A stretch of DNA of 64,000 bases from Haloferula luteola (lineage in GTDB: Bacteria > Verrucomicrobiota > Verrucomicrobiia > Verrucomicrobiales > Akkermansiaceae). The notes under the pieces were generated by a model that saw only the letters and a list, made by a program, of their open reading frames with translations, had not been told where the DNA came from and did no database searches. Each line of letters begins with the position of its first letter. Position 1 is the first letter of the stretch. Where the stretch lies: assembly GCF_014201715.1 (NCBI RefSeq), contig NZ_JACHFD010000004.1, positions 62,001 to 126,000 of the forward strand, written 5' to 3'. This document shows positions 24,780-33,779 of this stretch, in pieces. The position numbers and the translations under genes are program-made.

Positions 24780-25677
24780 CATTGTTATTACAACTAAAGA
24801 CCGTAAGGCGGAATTGGAGCGTTGTCTCGAATCGTGCGTTGATCTAAAAGGTGTGGATGAAATCCTCGTCTACGATGATGGCTCTTCAGACGGTACTTAT
24901 GAGCTTGTCAGCACGAAGTTTCCTAAAGTATCCCTATATCGTGGAGAGACATCTCTTGGCCTTATCAATGCGAGAACAAAATGTGCAAGTTTGGCGATAG
25001 GTGATATTCTTGTGTCAGTTGATGACGATTGCATTTTTGACGATACTGATACCATCGAAGAAATTATCCCCTATTTTGAACCAAATTTGGTAGCTGCTGT
25101 GACAATACCTTGTACTGATGTTCTGATCAATCCAGACAAAGTCACCCAAGCGGGAAGAGGTGACCAGGATCGACTAGTACTATGTTCACAGTTTCGAGGA
25201 TGTGCTCACGCCCTAAGGAAGGACGTGTTTCTAAGTCTTGGTGGATATTATAAGGGTTTGGTAAGGCAAGAAGAGGAGACGGATTATTCGATTCGACTGT
25301 ACTCTCGTGGGTATTTCGTTAGAATGGCAAGTTGTAAGAGGCCTATTCTCCATTATCATTCACCGGTAAGAAATTACGACATGATTTCATATTATCGAAT
25401 GCGGAATCAGCTGATAATTGCCTATCGATTGACTCCGACATTGATCGTGATTCCGGTCATGTTTGTTCAGTTTATAAGCACCAGTCTTTTCGAGATGAAG
25501 TCAGGTCGCCTTAGGATGAGCATCAAGGGCGCCGTGGATGCTATGAGGCAAATTATAAAGGGCGACGTAGATCGCTCTCCTGTCCCGCTACGAAGATTTT
25601 TCCTATATAAAAAGCTTAGGAGTCAAGGTCCTACTGACATGACGAAACAGTTGGGTGCTGTCGTAGGTGTTGGATGA
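24769..25677 (+). CDS. Glycosyltransferase family 2 (GT-A fold)
   Basis: A 302-residue transferase. The N-terminal GT-A domain starts TVSIVITTKDRKAELERCL and has the acidic DDGSSDGT (near 45-52), the metal-site DDDC (near 84-87) and a later QEEETDYSIRL acid motif. A short amphipathic or membrane-associated stretch occurs near the C-terminus (TLIVIPVMFVQFIS). It should add one sugar of the repeat unit in the cytoplasm. It overlaps the polymerase gene by 11 bp and the next glycosyltransferase by 4 bp. Confidence 0.88.
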   Translation: MTVSIVITTKDRKAELERCLESCVDLKGVDEILVYDDGSSDGTYELVSTKFPKVSLYRGETSLGLINARTKCASLAIGDILVSVDDDCIFDDTDTIEEIIPYFEPNLVAAVTIPCTDVLINPDKVTQAGRGDQDRLVLCSQFRGCAHALRKDVFLSLGGYYKGLVRQEEETDYSIRLYSRGYFVRMASCKRPILHYHSPVRNYDMISYYRMRNQLIIAYRLTPTLIVIPVMFVQFISTSLFEMKSGRLRMSIKGAVDAMRQIIKGDVDRSPVPLRRFFLYKKLRSQGPTDMTKQLGAVVGVG

Positions 25678-26903
25678 AAGGGAAATCAGACGATACCATG
25701 GACCAAAAAATCGAAAAAATAAGGATTTGTCTGATATATCATTTCTTCCCTCACTACCGAGCAGCCGTAATTGAGGAGCTTGCGAAAGCGTGGGATAACG
25801 TGCGTTTTGTCGCATCGGATGATGCTGAACCGTTGGGATATGGAATTCGTCCTTTGATACCGGATGGGGATTTTAATGCTGTGGCGATCCGGCGTGTCTT
25901 TGGGGCGAAATACTGTTTAAAGGGATTGGGCCGCTTGATTCCCTGGGGACGTGGAGGGCATGCAATATTCCTCGGGGATATGAATTGTGTTTCTACGTGG
26001 GTTTATGGGTTTCTTCTCCGTGTTACCGGAACTAAGGTTTATTTCTGGGCGCATGGTTGGCTCCGTGAAAATGAGTCATTTACGAAAAAGCAGTTGCGAA
26101 GGATGTATTTTAAGATTCCCCATCGGGTATTTGTTTATGGAAGGAGAGCAAGGAGAATAGCAGTTGAAAACGGCTTTGAACCTGGGAGAGTGCATGTTAT
26201 TTACAACAGCCTACAATATTCATTGCAAAGGCAGTTAAGGGAGAATGCGTCGAGGCTGGAATGCCGAACCGAGTTGAGACAGTTATTTGAATTTGGAGAT
26301 CGGGATGGGAAAGTACTTCTTTGTTCGGCCCGGATGACTCCAGTCAAGAAGTTTGACCAAGTTATTCATGCTGTGTCCAAACTTTCGCAAGATTTTGCAA
26401 TTGGGGTTGTCTTTGTCGGTGATGGACCGGAGAAATCTCAACTTGAGCTTCTTTCAAAGGAGCTTGGAGTTCCCTGCAGGTTTTTGGGGGCATGTTATTC
26501 CGAGCCCGAGCTTTCCCGTTATTTTATTGGTTGTGACGCGGTTATATCACCTGGGAATGTTGGGCTGACAGCGATGCATGCAATGGCCTACGGTACCCCC
26601 GTGGTGAGTCATAGCGATCGGGACACTCAGATGCCAGAGGCAGAAGTCGTGATTCCAGGCGTGACGGGTGAACTCTTTGAGAAAGACTCCGTTTCATCAT
26701 TGGCTGATGCCATTAGACGTGTGGTCAGTCGAAGCGAAGAGGAAGTCAATTTTCAGGCGAGAGCGTGTATTTCAATTATAGAAACATTCTATAATGCGAG
26801 TCATCAAGTGAAGAAGATTATGGAGGCAATATCGAATGTCGATGAAGACGAGAGCATTCGGGACGACATTTCGATCGATGAACTTAATGGGCTAAAAGCA
26901 TGA
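25674..26903 (+). CDS. Glycosyltransferase family 4
   Basis: A 409-residue GT-B glycosyltransferase. The N-terminal domain ([21 protein letters not shown]) is followed by the donor-binding half with [30 protein letters not shown] and a typical [20 protein letters not shown] segment. The usual E-x7-E is partly replaced here (the first Glu position is Gly-Asn), a variation also seen in some GT4 proteins. The start at 25674 gives a 4-bp overlap with the preceding stop; an ATG at 25698 is an alternative. It is coupled to the acyltransferase downstream by another 4-bp overlap. Confidence 0.87.
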   Translation: MKGKSDDTMDQKIEKIRICLIYHFFPHYRAAVIEELAKAWDNVRFVASDDAEPLGYGIRPLIPDGDFNAVAIRRVFGAKYCLKGLGRLIPWGRGGHAIFLGDMNCVSTWVYGFLLRVTGTKVYFWAHGWLRENESFTKKQLRRMYFKIPHRVFVYGRRARRIAVENGFEPGRVHVIYNSLQYSLQRQLRENASRLECRTELRQLFEFGDRDGKVLLCSARMTPVKKFDQVIHAVSKLSQDFAIGVVFVGDGPEKSQLELLSKELGVPCRFLGACYSEPELSRYFIGCDAVISPGNVGLTAMHAMAYGTPVVSHSDRDTQMPEAEVVIPGVTGELFEKDSVSSLADAIRRVVSRSEEEVNFQARACISIIETFYNASHQVKKIMEAISNVDEDESIRDDISIDELNGLKA

Positions 26904-27460
26904 GCAAACCAACTCTTAAATGGCTATTGATGCGCCTTCGCTGTTGGAGATTCCATTTGAGGCATATTTCTGACAGTGCCTATATTGCTAAGGGGAAGCA
27001 GTCGATTCACCGGTCTTTGGTAATGGAAAGCTTTAGCTACCTTGGTCCTGAGAGTATTGTCGGCCCGAACGTAAAACTTGAGGCATATGCAATGGTAGGA
27101 CCTCGAGTTTCATTCGTCGGTGATGATCACGTATTCACAAATGTGGGGTGCCCTACGATTTTTTCTGGCCGACCGGATTCGGTGAGGGAGACGATCGTCG
27201 AAAGGGATGCTTGGATTGGCTGTGGGTCGATTGTTCTGGCCGGCTGTAGTATTGGTGCAGGATCTATTGTGGCGGCTGGTTCAGTTGTTACAAAGCCTGT
27301 TCCTCCCGGTGTTATTGTTGGCGGAACGCCGGCAAAGTATATTAAAGATCGATTTCATACGAGTGATGAGTGCTCTTTACATAACAGAGTAATCGAAGAA
27401 GGCACGGTAAAAGGTGGCGGGCACTATGTGGCGCCCTCATCCCCATTTAGTAAATCATGA
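26900..27460 (+). CDS. Left-handed beta-helix (hexapeptide) acyltransferase
   Basis: A 186-residue O- or N-acetyltransferase of the LbH superfamily. Hexapeptide repeats run from about 45 to 145, including [24 protein letters not shown]. The end [15 protein letters not shown] is the standard closure of the helix. The catalytic His usually in the loop may be the one in GDDHVFTN. It would decorate sugars of the polymer with acetyl groups. It overlaps neighbours on both sides by 4 bp, so it belongs to the same transcript as the glycosyltransferases. Confidence 0.85.
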   Translation: MSKPTLKWLLMRLRCWRFHLRHISDSAYIAKGKQSIHRSLVMESFSYLGPESIVGPNVKLEAYAMVGPRVSFVGDDHVFTNVGCPTIFSGRPDSVRETIVERDAWIGCGSIVLAGCSIGAGSIVAAGSVVTKPVPPGVIVGGTPAKYIKDRFHTSDECSLHNRVIEEGTVKGGGHYVAPSSPFSKS

Positions 27461-28602
27461 AAATTGGTATTGTTACGTTTCACTTCAGTGATAATTTTGG
27501 GGCCGCACTTCAGGCCTATGCGCTTCGTGCATTCTTGTTAGAGGAAGGGCATGATGCTCGCTTTGTAAACTATTCGCCTGCGCATGTAGAGAAAGGAGGT
27601 CGATTTAGAATTGGGTTCTCAAAAAAGACATGGATCGCAAATTTGAAAGTTGCATATTTGAAGTTTAATGCAATCAGGTCTGAGAGATATGGGAACACCA
27701 CACAGAAGGAAGAATTTTCGACTTTTAGGACTAAGTGGCTTGGATTGAATGGTCCTAGATATGATTCATTAGAAGATCTTAGGCAAATCAGCGAGCACTT
27801 TGATCTTTTGATCTGTGGGAGTGACCAGATTTGGAGCCCTTCTGTTCAAGAGGGATTGGATCCAGCCTATTTTTTGGACTTCGGTGTCGAACCGGTACGT
27901 AGGATATCGTTCGCGGCTAGCTTTGGATCCGCCACTATAGATTCACTTCGAGAATCCGGTGCGACTCAGCTTATGGCGAAGTTGGACTCTATTGCTGTAC
28001 GTGAGAAGAACGGTGTTGGTTTAGTAACGCAGCTTACAGGGCGTGTTGCTGACTGGGTATGCGATCCAACTTGCTTATTACAGAGCTACGATTCACTAAT
28101 TGGCTCAGTGGAGAATGAAGGTGAGAATGGGCACGTCTTTTGTTATGCTCTTCGTAGTGATCAGGGCGTAAGGGAGGTGGCTATGAGCGTAGCAAATCTT
28201 CTGGACACGAAGTTGATTGCACCAGCTAACCCCTTCAGTCGGTGGAGTGCTATCGGTGAGACAAGGTACCCCGGACCTGCCGGGTGGCTTTCGTTGATCA
28301 GTAGATCGAAGTTTGTTGTAACTAATTCATTCCACGGGACAATGTTTAGTGTTCTCCTACGTAAGCCATTTATTGTAGTGGGGTTGCCGGGCAAGAAGGT
28401 TGGATTGAATGATCGAATGATTTCATTGCTTGAAAGATTGGGCTTGTACGACCGATTCCTTCCGGCCGGAGATCCGGAGTCCGCAATGCATCTTTTGAGC
28501 AAAGAGATTGATTGGGATGCGGTTGGTGTGAAATTGGCAGATTGGAGAGATTCCTCAATCGACTATCTCCGTCGTGAGATCAATCTTTCAGCTAAAAAAT
28601 GA
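27457..28602 (+). CDS. Polysaccharide pyruvyl transferase family protein (second copy)
   Basis: A 381-residue protein with the longer form of the family. It opens with [22 protein letters not shown], has CGSDQIWSP near residue 120 and the conserved [18 protein letters not shown] near 290. This type is often found beside FrhB-like iron-sulfur proteins in polysaccharide loci, and one follows here after a gap. It probably pyruvylates a sugar, although for this subtype a direct demonstration is rare. It differs enough from the first copy (22541-23470) that they should act on different acceptors. Confidence 0.86.
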   Translation: MKIGIVTFHFSDNFGAALQAYALRAFLLEEGHDARFVNYSPAHVEKGGRFRIGFSKKTWIANLKVAYLKFNAIRSERYGNTTQKEEFSTFRTKWLGLNGPRYDSLEDLRQISEHFDLLICGSDQIWSPSVQEGLDPAYFLDFGVEPVRRISFAASFGSATIDSLRESGATQLMAKLDSIAVREKNGVGLVTQLTGRVADWVCDPTCLLQSYDSLIGSVENEGENGHVFCYALRSDQGVREVAMSVANLLDTKLIAPANPFSRWSAIGETRYPGPAGWLSLISRSKFVVTNSFHGTMFSVLLRKPFIVVGLPGKKVGLNDRMISLLERLGLYDRFLPAGDPESAMHLLSKEIDWDAVGVKLADWRDSSIDYLRREINLSAKK

Positions 28603-28972
28603 GAGGATGGAGATTGCGATATTGGCTCTATTAAGTCCTAATAATTAAATCCTCTCGTGAACAGTGAAATTGGTTTTCATAGTATTACTAAATATAATCC
28701 ATTGGCGAGTATGATTCACTCATTAGTTGGGGTGCAAATTATTTTGACGATTGAGTACGATCGCATTTTTGCGAATCTTTAAAATGATTCCTATGTTGAG
28801 TCCGATGACAACTCTGAAGTTCTCTGGTGAAGGTGATGTTCCTGGGTGCTCAAATAGTTCCCTTTAGGGTCGGCTCGGATGTCGATATTTTTTAAGCTGG
28901 GGAGGCATCAAGCTTGAATTCATATTTGCGTGAGTTCGCGCATAGAGTACGTAAAGTTAAAATTTTTAAGAT
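28603..28972. other. 370-bp AT-rich gap, no gene seen
   Basis: This stretch separates the pyruvyl transferase and FrhB-like genes. It is AT-rich, full of stops in all frames, and shows no convincing ORF, hairpin with T-run or repeat. It may hold a promoter for the FrhB-like gene, but I could not pick a credible -35/-10 pair. A decayed gene is possible. Confidence 0.5.
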
Positions 28973-30376
28973 ATGGAAAGACGCAAAAAAACAATCATTG
29001 ATGTTGTCAAAGGTGGATATTGTGTCGGGTGTGGGGGATGCGCCTATGCTGGTGGCTTTGAAATGAAGCTCAACAAATACGGTGAATTCTTACCAGATCT
29101 ATCAAAATATGAAGAGTTAGCCTCAGACGTTCCCAGTAAAGTTTGTCCGTTCTTGAACGAAGAGTTGAACGAGGATAGGCTATCCGAGCGATTTCTTGAT
29201 CAATCCCAACATCGCAGTGATAAAATTGGAGCTTACATTGGCCTTTATGGAGGTCATGTTGTGGAGTCAAACTTTAGAGATGCTGGTACATCGGGTGGTT
29301 TTGGCACCTGGATTGGTGTTGAACTTATGAGGAAAGGGTTGATCGACGGTGTGATCCATGTTGGTTCCCGGGAGAGGGCGAACCAGGAAGGTCCATTTTA
29401 TGGTTATACTATTAGTCTCAATCAAGACGAGGCTCGTGCTGCTTCAAGAACTAAGTATCATGTAATCGAGTTTTCTGAGGTGCTCAAGTTGGTGAAGGCG
29501 AATCAGGGGAAGAGATATCTTTTTGTTGGTCTTCCTTGCTTTGTAAAAGCTATACGGAGGATTCAAGTCTACGATCATGATATGAGGAATGCAATTGCAT
29601 ATACTGCATCATTGGTATGTGGGCACCTAAAGAGTTCGAATTGGTCTCTATCACTTGGATGGGGATGCGGTATTTCTCCCAAAAATTTGGTTGGTATAAA
29701 GTACCGAACTAAGGGCGAGGGGATCCCTGCCCGCGCGTATGTTTTTACGGCCTATTCCCAGGAGCGCGAGATAGTTAAGGACTCTGCAAAGGTGGTTGGT
29801 GGGAAGTTCAATCAAGGCGCATTAATGCTAAATGCCTGTAATTTTTGTGATGATGTGGTTGGGGAAACTGCCGATATTACCATTGGCGATGCTTGGCTTC
29901 CTCGGTTTGAAATGGATCCTGATGGCAACAACATGCTTGTAGTTCGCAATGCTGATATCTTGGGTGTCATACTGGATGCGAAAGCTGAGGGTAGAGTTAG
30001 CTTGTCAGAGCTCTCAGAGAAGGAGGCGATAGACGCACAAGCAGGTGGATTTAGGCAACGTCGAGAGGGTCTATCGATTCGGCTTGAGGAAGCAGATAAA
30101 AAGGGAATCTGGAGACCTGAAAAGCGGGTCTTGCCTGGTGAGTATAGGGTCCCAGGACTCAGGCGTGAAATCTATCGGAGAAGGGCGAGTATTTCAGTGG
30201 TATCCAGAGAGGCATTTTCCGATGCAGTAGATGACGATGACTTTTCCATTTACGAAAGGCGCTTAGGATTTCACTTGCGTGTATTGAGGTTTCTAGAAAT
30301 TTTGAGTTCGCTACCAAGAATTCTTCGGAAGAAGGCAGCATATTTGACTCTCAAGTTCTTTCCGAATCGACGCTGA
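28973..30376 (+). CDS. FrhB/FdhB-like iron-sulfur protein (coenzyme F420 hydrogenase beta-subunit family)
   Basis: A 467-residue protein. The N-terminus has a cysteine cluster GYCVGCGGCAYAGG (C-x2-C-x2-C), a degenerate 4Fe-4S site that lacks the usual fourth Cys before Pro. A body with GTSGGFGTWIGVELM, VGLPCFVKAIRR and ACNFCDDVVGETADITIGDAW matches the N- and C-terminal domains of the FrhB_FdhB family. These domains bind flavin and an iron-sulfur cluster in F420-dependent enzymes. Bacterial polysaccharide loci often pair them with pyruvyl transferases, with unknown reaction. Here it lies after such a gene and before a WcaF-like acetyltransferase. No F420 biosynthesis gene is in view. Confidence 0.82.
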   Translation: MERRKKTIIDVVKGGYCVGCGGCAYAGGFEMKLNKYGEFLPDLSKYEELASDVPSKVCPFLNEELNEDRLSERFLDQSQHRSDKIGAYIGLYGGHVVESNFRDAGTSGGFGTWIGVELMRKGLIDGVIHVGSRERANQEGPFYGYTISLNQDEARAASRTKYHVIEFSEVLKLVKANQGKRYLFVGLPCFVKAIRRIQVYDHDMRNAIAYTASLVCGHLKSSNWSLSLGWGCGISPKNLVGIKYRTKGEGIPARAYVFTAYSQEREIVKDSAKVVGGKFNQGALMLNACNFCDDVVGETADITIGDAWLPRFEMDPDGNNMLVVRNADILGVILDAKAEGRVSLSELSEKEAIDAQAGGFRQRREGLSIRLEEADKKGIWRPEKRVLPGEYRVPGLRREIYRRRASISVVSREAFSDAVDDDDFSIYERRLGFHLRVLRFLEILSSLPRILRKKAAYLTLKFFPNRR

Positions 30377-30382
30377 AAGCAT

Positions 30383-30952
30383 ATGAATACTCAAGAAAGA
30401 GAACATCAATTACCGAGGACTACGGATGTTCGTCATCGATTTCCATTAAGGATACAGGTCGCCAGAGTGATCTGGGGAATTGCTTTTGTGTTATTCTATA
30501 GACCATTCGCAATTCGATTATTTCGGAAGTGGCGTGTCCTTATTCTTCGTCTATTTGGGGCTAAGGTCAGTTGGTCAGCAACAATTCATAGCAATGTCAA
30601 GATTTGGGCTCCTTGGAATCTTGAGGTTGGGCCATTTTCGTGCATCGGCCCTGAAGTCGACTGTTATAACCAAGGGAAGATTGTCATTGGGGCGAACTCT
30701 ACAATATCTCAGAAGGTTTATCTGTGTGCCTCAAGTCATGATTACACTTCGCCATCTCATCCGCTGACACTGAATCCAATTTCGATCGGCTCACGGGTCT
30801 GGGTGGCGGCGGATGCCTTCGTGGGGCCTGGAGTTATGATCGATGATGGTGTTGTTGTGGGTGCGCGAGCAGTGGTGGTAAAGTCGCTTGATAGTTGGAA
30901 GGTGTTTGCGGGTAATCCGTGTAAGTTTGTTAAGGAGCGGAAGTTTATTTGA
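30383..30952 (+). CDS. WcaF-like hexapeptide acetyltransferase
   Basis: A 189-residue acetyltransferase of the left-handed beta-helix group that resembles colanic acid WcaF. Repeats begin near residue 60 (ATIHSNVKIWAPWNLEVG), with the loop CASSHDYTSPSHPL carrying the likely catalytic His, and the end VFAGNPCKFVKERKF. A basic amphipathic N-terminal segment (RVIWGIAFVLFYRPFAIRLF) may touch the membrane. It starts 6 bp after the FrhB-like stop, which supports one operon. It would acetylate a sugar of the repeat unit. Confidence 0.86.
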   Translation: MNTQEREHQLPRTTDVRHRFPLRIQVARVIWGIAFVLFYRPFAIRLFRKWRVLILRLFGAKVSWSATIHSNVKIWAPWNLEVGPFSCIGPEVDCYNQGKIVIGANSTISQKVYLCASSHDYTSPSHPLTLNPISIGSRVWVAADAFVGPGVMIDDGVVVGARAVVVKSLDSWKVFAGNPCKFVKERKFI

Positions 30953-30970
30953 GTAAGCCTATTTAGAATA

Positions 30971-31810
30971 ATGTCAGTTTCCATCTTAATATTGACGAAG
31001 AATGAAGAGAATGATCTGCCAGGATGCCTTGAGTCTGTTGGTTGGTCAGATGACATCCATCTCTTTGATTCATTCAGTACGGATCGTACAGTAGAGATTG
31101 CCGAGTCTTTCGGAGCCAAAATCACTCAGAGAGTATTTGATAATTGGTCAGCTCACCAAAATTGGGGTCTAGCGAACATCGATTTTAAGTATCCTTGGGT
31201 ATTGTATATTGATGCTGATGAACGTGTTTCTAGAGGGTTGCGTGACGCTGTGTTGAATGGCGCAAAGAACGATCGAGTTGAGGCAGCATTTCGATTGCGA
31301 CGTCGTGACTTTTATCTTGATGGGACGTGGTTGAAACATGCACAGATTTCTCCATTTTATTTGAGGCTTTTTCGCCCTGAGCGGATGCGATACGAGCGAT
31401 TGGTGAATCCGGTATCTGTCGTTGATGGAGAAATTGGTGAAATTGAAGGATATTTAGATCACTACCCCTTTAGTAAGGGTATTGGTTTCTGGCTCGAGAG
31501 ACATATAAAATATTCAAACTTGGAGGCTCAAACGATTCATGAAAATCGTATAAATGGAGCTAGGTTTTCTTTGTGGAAGGCCTTTTTTGAGAGGGATTTT
31601 ACGGAGCGTCGATTTCATCAAAAGGAGCTATTTTATCGAATTCCTGGACGTCCATTCATGAAGTGGTTCTATATGATGTTTGTTCGCCGTGCATTTCTTG
31701 ATGGGAGGGCCGGGGTTACCTATGCTACGCTGCAGTCCATATACGAGTACTTTATTACGCTAAGGCAGAGGGAGCTTTCGCATGCTAAGCGGAAGCCTTC
31801 GGATTCGTGA
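30971..31810 (+). CDS. Glycosyltransferase family 2, WaaE/KdtX-like
   Basis: A 279-residue transferase with the short GT-A core typical of the WaaE/KdtX branch. It opens with SVSILILTKNEENDLPGCLES and has a metal-site motif YIDADERVS near 80-88. A conserved middle has RLRRRDFYLDGTWLKH, and the C-terminal half is helical and basic. In proteobacteria such enzymes add glucose to lipid A core or sugars to capsule; here the substrate is unknown. It is the last gene of the compact AT-rich run and starts 18 bp after the acetyltransferase. Confidence 0.86.
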   Translation: MSVSILILTKNEENDLPGCLESVGWSDDIHLFDSFSTDRTVEIAESFGAKITQRVFDNWSAHQNWGLANIDFKYPWVLYIDADERVSRGLRDAVLNGAKNDRVEAAFRLRRRDFYLDGTWLKHAQISPFYLRLFRPERMRYERLVNPVSVVDGEIGEIEGYLDHYPFSKGIGFWLERHIKYSNLEAQTIHENRINGARFSLWKAFFERDFTERRFHQKELFYRIPGRPFMKWFYMMFVRRAFLDGRAGVTYATLQSIYEYFITLRQRELSHAKRKPSDS

Positions 31811-31949
31811 TATTGCGTTCTTTTGCAAAGAGAATTATTTGAGTGTCGATCCGTCTTTCAATTTCAGAGTTTTAATGCTATTTGAAATATCTATGGCAGG
31901 CGCGTTTTTTGGGATTCTGGCATTTCGTCTGCGGTAGGTGCTGACTTGG

Positions 31950-32450
31950 ATGGATTTCTCGAAGATTTGTAGTTCGGTGCACGGTGAAGGCGGAGCTCGA
32001 TTCTGGAAGGTGTTGGCATGGAGTGTCGGAGTAGCTTTCATTCTGGTCCTGTTCTTTTTCAGTTGGATTCCGGATCCCGCGTTGAATCGGATTCGCTGGC
32101 TTTCAGGGCTTGGGGCCTGGGCGGATCGGCATGATCAATTGCGGACGGCCGTTCCCTTGGTTTTTGTGGGGGTGGCCGTAGGGGCCTTTTTGGTGGCGGG
32201 GAAGAAGGGCTGGAAAGCCTGGCTGATCGCTCTGCTGGTGCTTCGGGAGTTGGTGATGCTCGCCGAGTTCGGGCAGCTGTTTCTGCCCAAGCGCCACTGC
32301 GATCCGGTGGACGTGGTGTATGGCACCTGTGGGGCCGGGGTCGGACTTGCGCTGGCTTGGGTGGCGGGTCGAATCCGGAAAGGGTGGCGAAAGCGTGGGC
32401 TGTCGTCGGCGTCCCAGGCTGTGGATGGGGCGGTGGTTTCCCAAGAATAG
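31950..32450 (+). CDS. VanZ-like membrane protein
   Basis: A 166-residue membrane protein with four hydrophobic segments. The third and fourth are separated by the VanZ-type motif LAEFGQLFLPKRHCDPVDVVYGTCGAGVG (the E, Q, R, D and G positions match). VanZ-like domains occur in many glycan loci and affect teicoplanin resistance in enterococci; the general role is unknown. I chose the ATG at 31950; a GTG at 31938 is in frame. The gene is GC-rich again, so the AT-rich stretch ends just before it. Confidence 0.72.
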   Translation: MDFSKICSSVHGEGGARFWKVLAWSVGVAFILVLFFFSWIPDPALNRIRWLSGLGAWADRHDQLRTAVPLVFVGVAVGAFLVAGKKGWKAWLIALLVLRELVMLAEFGQLFLPKRHCDPVDVVYGTCGAGVGLALAWVAGRIRKGWRKRGLSSASQAVDGAVVSQE

Positions 32451-32472
32451 CGGTCTTTTTTCCGGTCCTTGA

Positions 32473-32502
32473 GCCCGAAAATCCGGGGAGCCCCGGTTGG
32501 GC
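32473..32502 (+). terminator. Nested hairpin after the VanZ-like gene
   Basis: CCGGGG (32483-32488) faces CCCCGG (32491-32496), enclosed by an outer GCCC (32473-32476) and GGGC (32499-32502). It follows a T-run rather than preceding one. It could act as a terminator on the minus strand or be a structured leader of the next gene. Confidence 0.3.
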
Positions 32503-32747
32503 CGAAGAAAAGTTTGGAAGAATTGCCGAGAGGAACTCGTCTACGTAGAGCGATATGCGTGAGTTCCCGGAGTGGGGGCGTCCATCCGTGATGGGGAGCG
32601 CTGAATCTGGCTTGGCGATTGCTGATGGGGGTTCTCGCATCTTTGCCACGGCTTTCTCCTTGATCGAAGTTAGGGGTTCCTCCATGGCAAGCGCGGAATG
32701 CATCGCGAACCCCGACTCGCGGCCCACTGAACTTCGTCCCTGCTCTT

Positions 32748-33569
32748 ATGATCGACTCCGCCTCCGAAGATGGTCCTTCGATTTTCGCCTTTGGCATCCG
32801 CTTCTGGAATGGAAGCTGTGAAAAATTGTTGGTGGAGATGGATCAACGTGGCGGCGTGCTGACGGTTCCGTCCGCCCCTTCCCTTGGGCAGGCAGGGGAT
32901 GACGCCTTTCTGATGAAGGCCTATCGCAGTGGCGACTGGTCGGTGGTGGACGGCGGTTACAGCGCGCTGATTTTGAGAGCCATGGGAATCATGGTGCGGC
33001 GGATCTCCGGGTTGCAGATCATGGAGAAGTCGGTGGCGGCAGAGGAAGACTGGGTCGTGCCGATGCGCCAGCGAAAGATTCTGTGGGTGATGCCGACGGA
33101 CCGGGAGCGGGCGCGGACCCGACATTTGCTCAATCAGCGCGGCTTTTCACCCGGCAATCAACATTACTATTTGGCTCCCTACTATCAGTCGGATGAGCAG
33201 TTCCATGATGAGGAATTGATTCGTCAGGTCCGGCAGTTTCGACCAGACTGGATCATCATTTGTCTCGCCGGGGGGCGCCAAGAAAAATTGGCTTATCACC
33301 TGCGTCAAATCGATTGGTCTCCTGAGGAACTGGCTCACCGTGAGCGAGGGCCGGCGATTTTGTGCACGGGAGCGGCGATTGCGTTCTTCACGGGGGGCCA
33401 AGTGGCGATCCCGAAATGGGCGGATCGGCTGTATCTCGGCTGGGCGTTTCGGGCGTTCAAAGACCCGAAGACGTGCATTCCTCGCTATATCAAAGCGTTC
33501 TGGCATTTTCCCTTGTTGGTTTCCAAGGAGAAGGTGCGTGGCGGGAGCGTGCCAACGGCGGCTTCCTGA
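32748..33569 (+). CDS. WecG/TagA/CpsF family glycosyltransferase (GT26)
   Basis: A 273-residue soluble transferase. SVVDGGYSALILRAMG (near 65-80) corresponds to the family's catalytic pDG-vv segment, although the usual pDG reads VDG here. KILWVMPTDRERARTRHLL opens the second half, and PDWIIICLAGGRQEKLAYHL is the conserved late block. Enzymes of this family transfer ManNAcA, glucose or similar sugars to lipid-linked primers. It is preceded by about 300 bp without a gene and lies upstream of the second priming transferase. Confidence 0.8.
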   Translation: MIDSASEDGPSIFAFGIRFWNGSCEKLLVEMDQRGGVLTVPSAPSLGQAGDDAFLMKAYRSGDWSVVDGGYSALILRAMGIMVRRISGLQIMEKSVAAEEDWVVPMRQRKILWVMPTDRERARTRHLLNQRGFSPGNQHYYLAPYYQSDEQFHDEELIRQVRQFRPDWIIICLAGGRQEKLAYHLRQIDWSPEELAHRERGPAILCTGAAIAFFTGGQVAIPKWADRLYLGWAFRAFKDPKTCIPRYIKAFWHFPLLVSKEKVRGGSVPTAAS

Positions 33570-33672
33570 TTCTCATGAGGCCCTGAAAGCGCTCGTCCTA
33601 CGTGAAAGATTTCTTGTTTGAAATGAGCGTCATTGATATTTGACGCCTCCTGAAATTCGAAAGAATTCATTC

Positions 33673-33707
33673 AAGGTGACTCGAAAAACCGGGCTACTGG
33701 TCACCTT
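33673..33707 (+). terminator. Hairpin between the GT26 and priming-transferase genes
   Basis: AAGGTGAC (33673-33680) pairs perfectly with GTCACCTT (33700-33707) across a 19-nt loop, followed by a short TCT. A second inverted repeat GCGTCA/TGACGC (33627-33632 and 33641-33646) lies just upstream. They may be a terminator and an operator for the priming transferase. Confidence 0.4.
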
Positions 33708-33779
33708 TCTGCTGTCCCAAACTGCCCATCCCAACCCTTCCGTCCTTCCGTCCCCAAAACTTCTTACCCTTGCGCGGCC

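Noticed and set aside
21084..31949. Mobile-element origin of the AT-rich block
   Set aside because: No integrase, transposase, target-site duplication or tRNA end was seen, so I report composition change only.
32654..32671. FSLIEV, a prepilin-like motif in a short frame upstream of the GT26 gene
   Set aside because: No hydrophobic helix follows and the frame is otherwise random. A chance match in a 300-bp gap.
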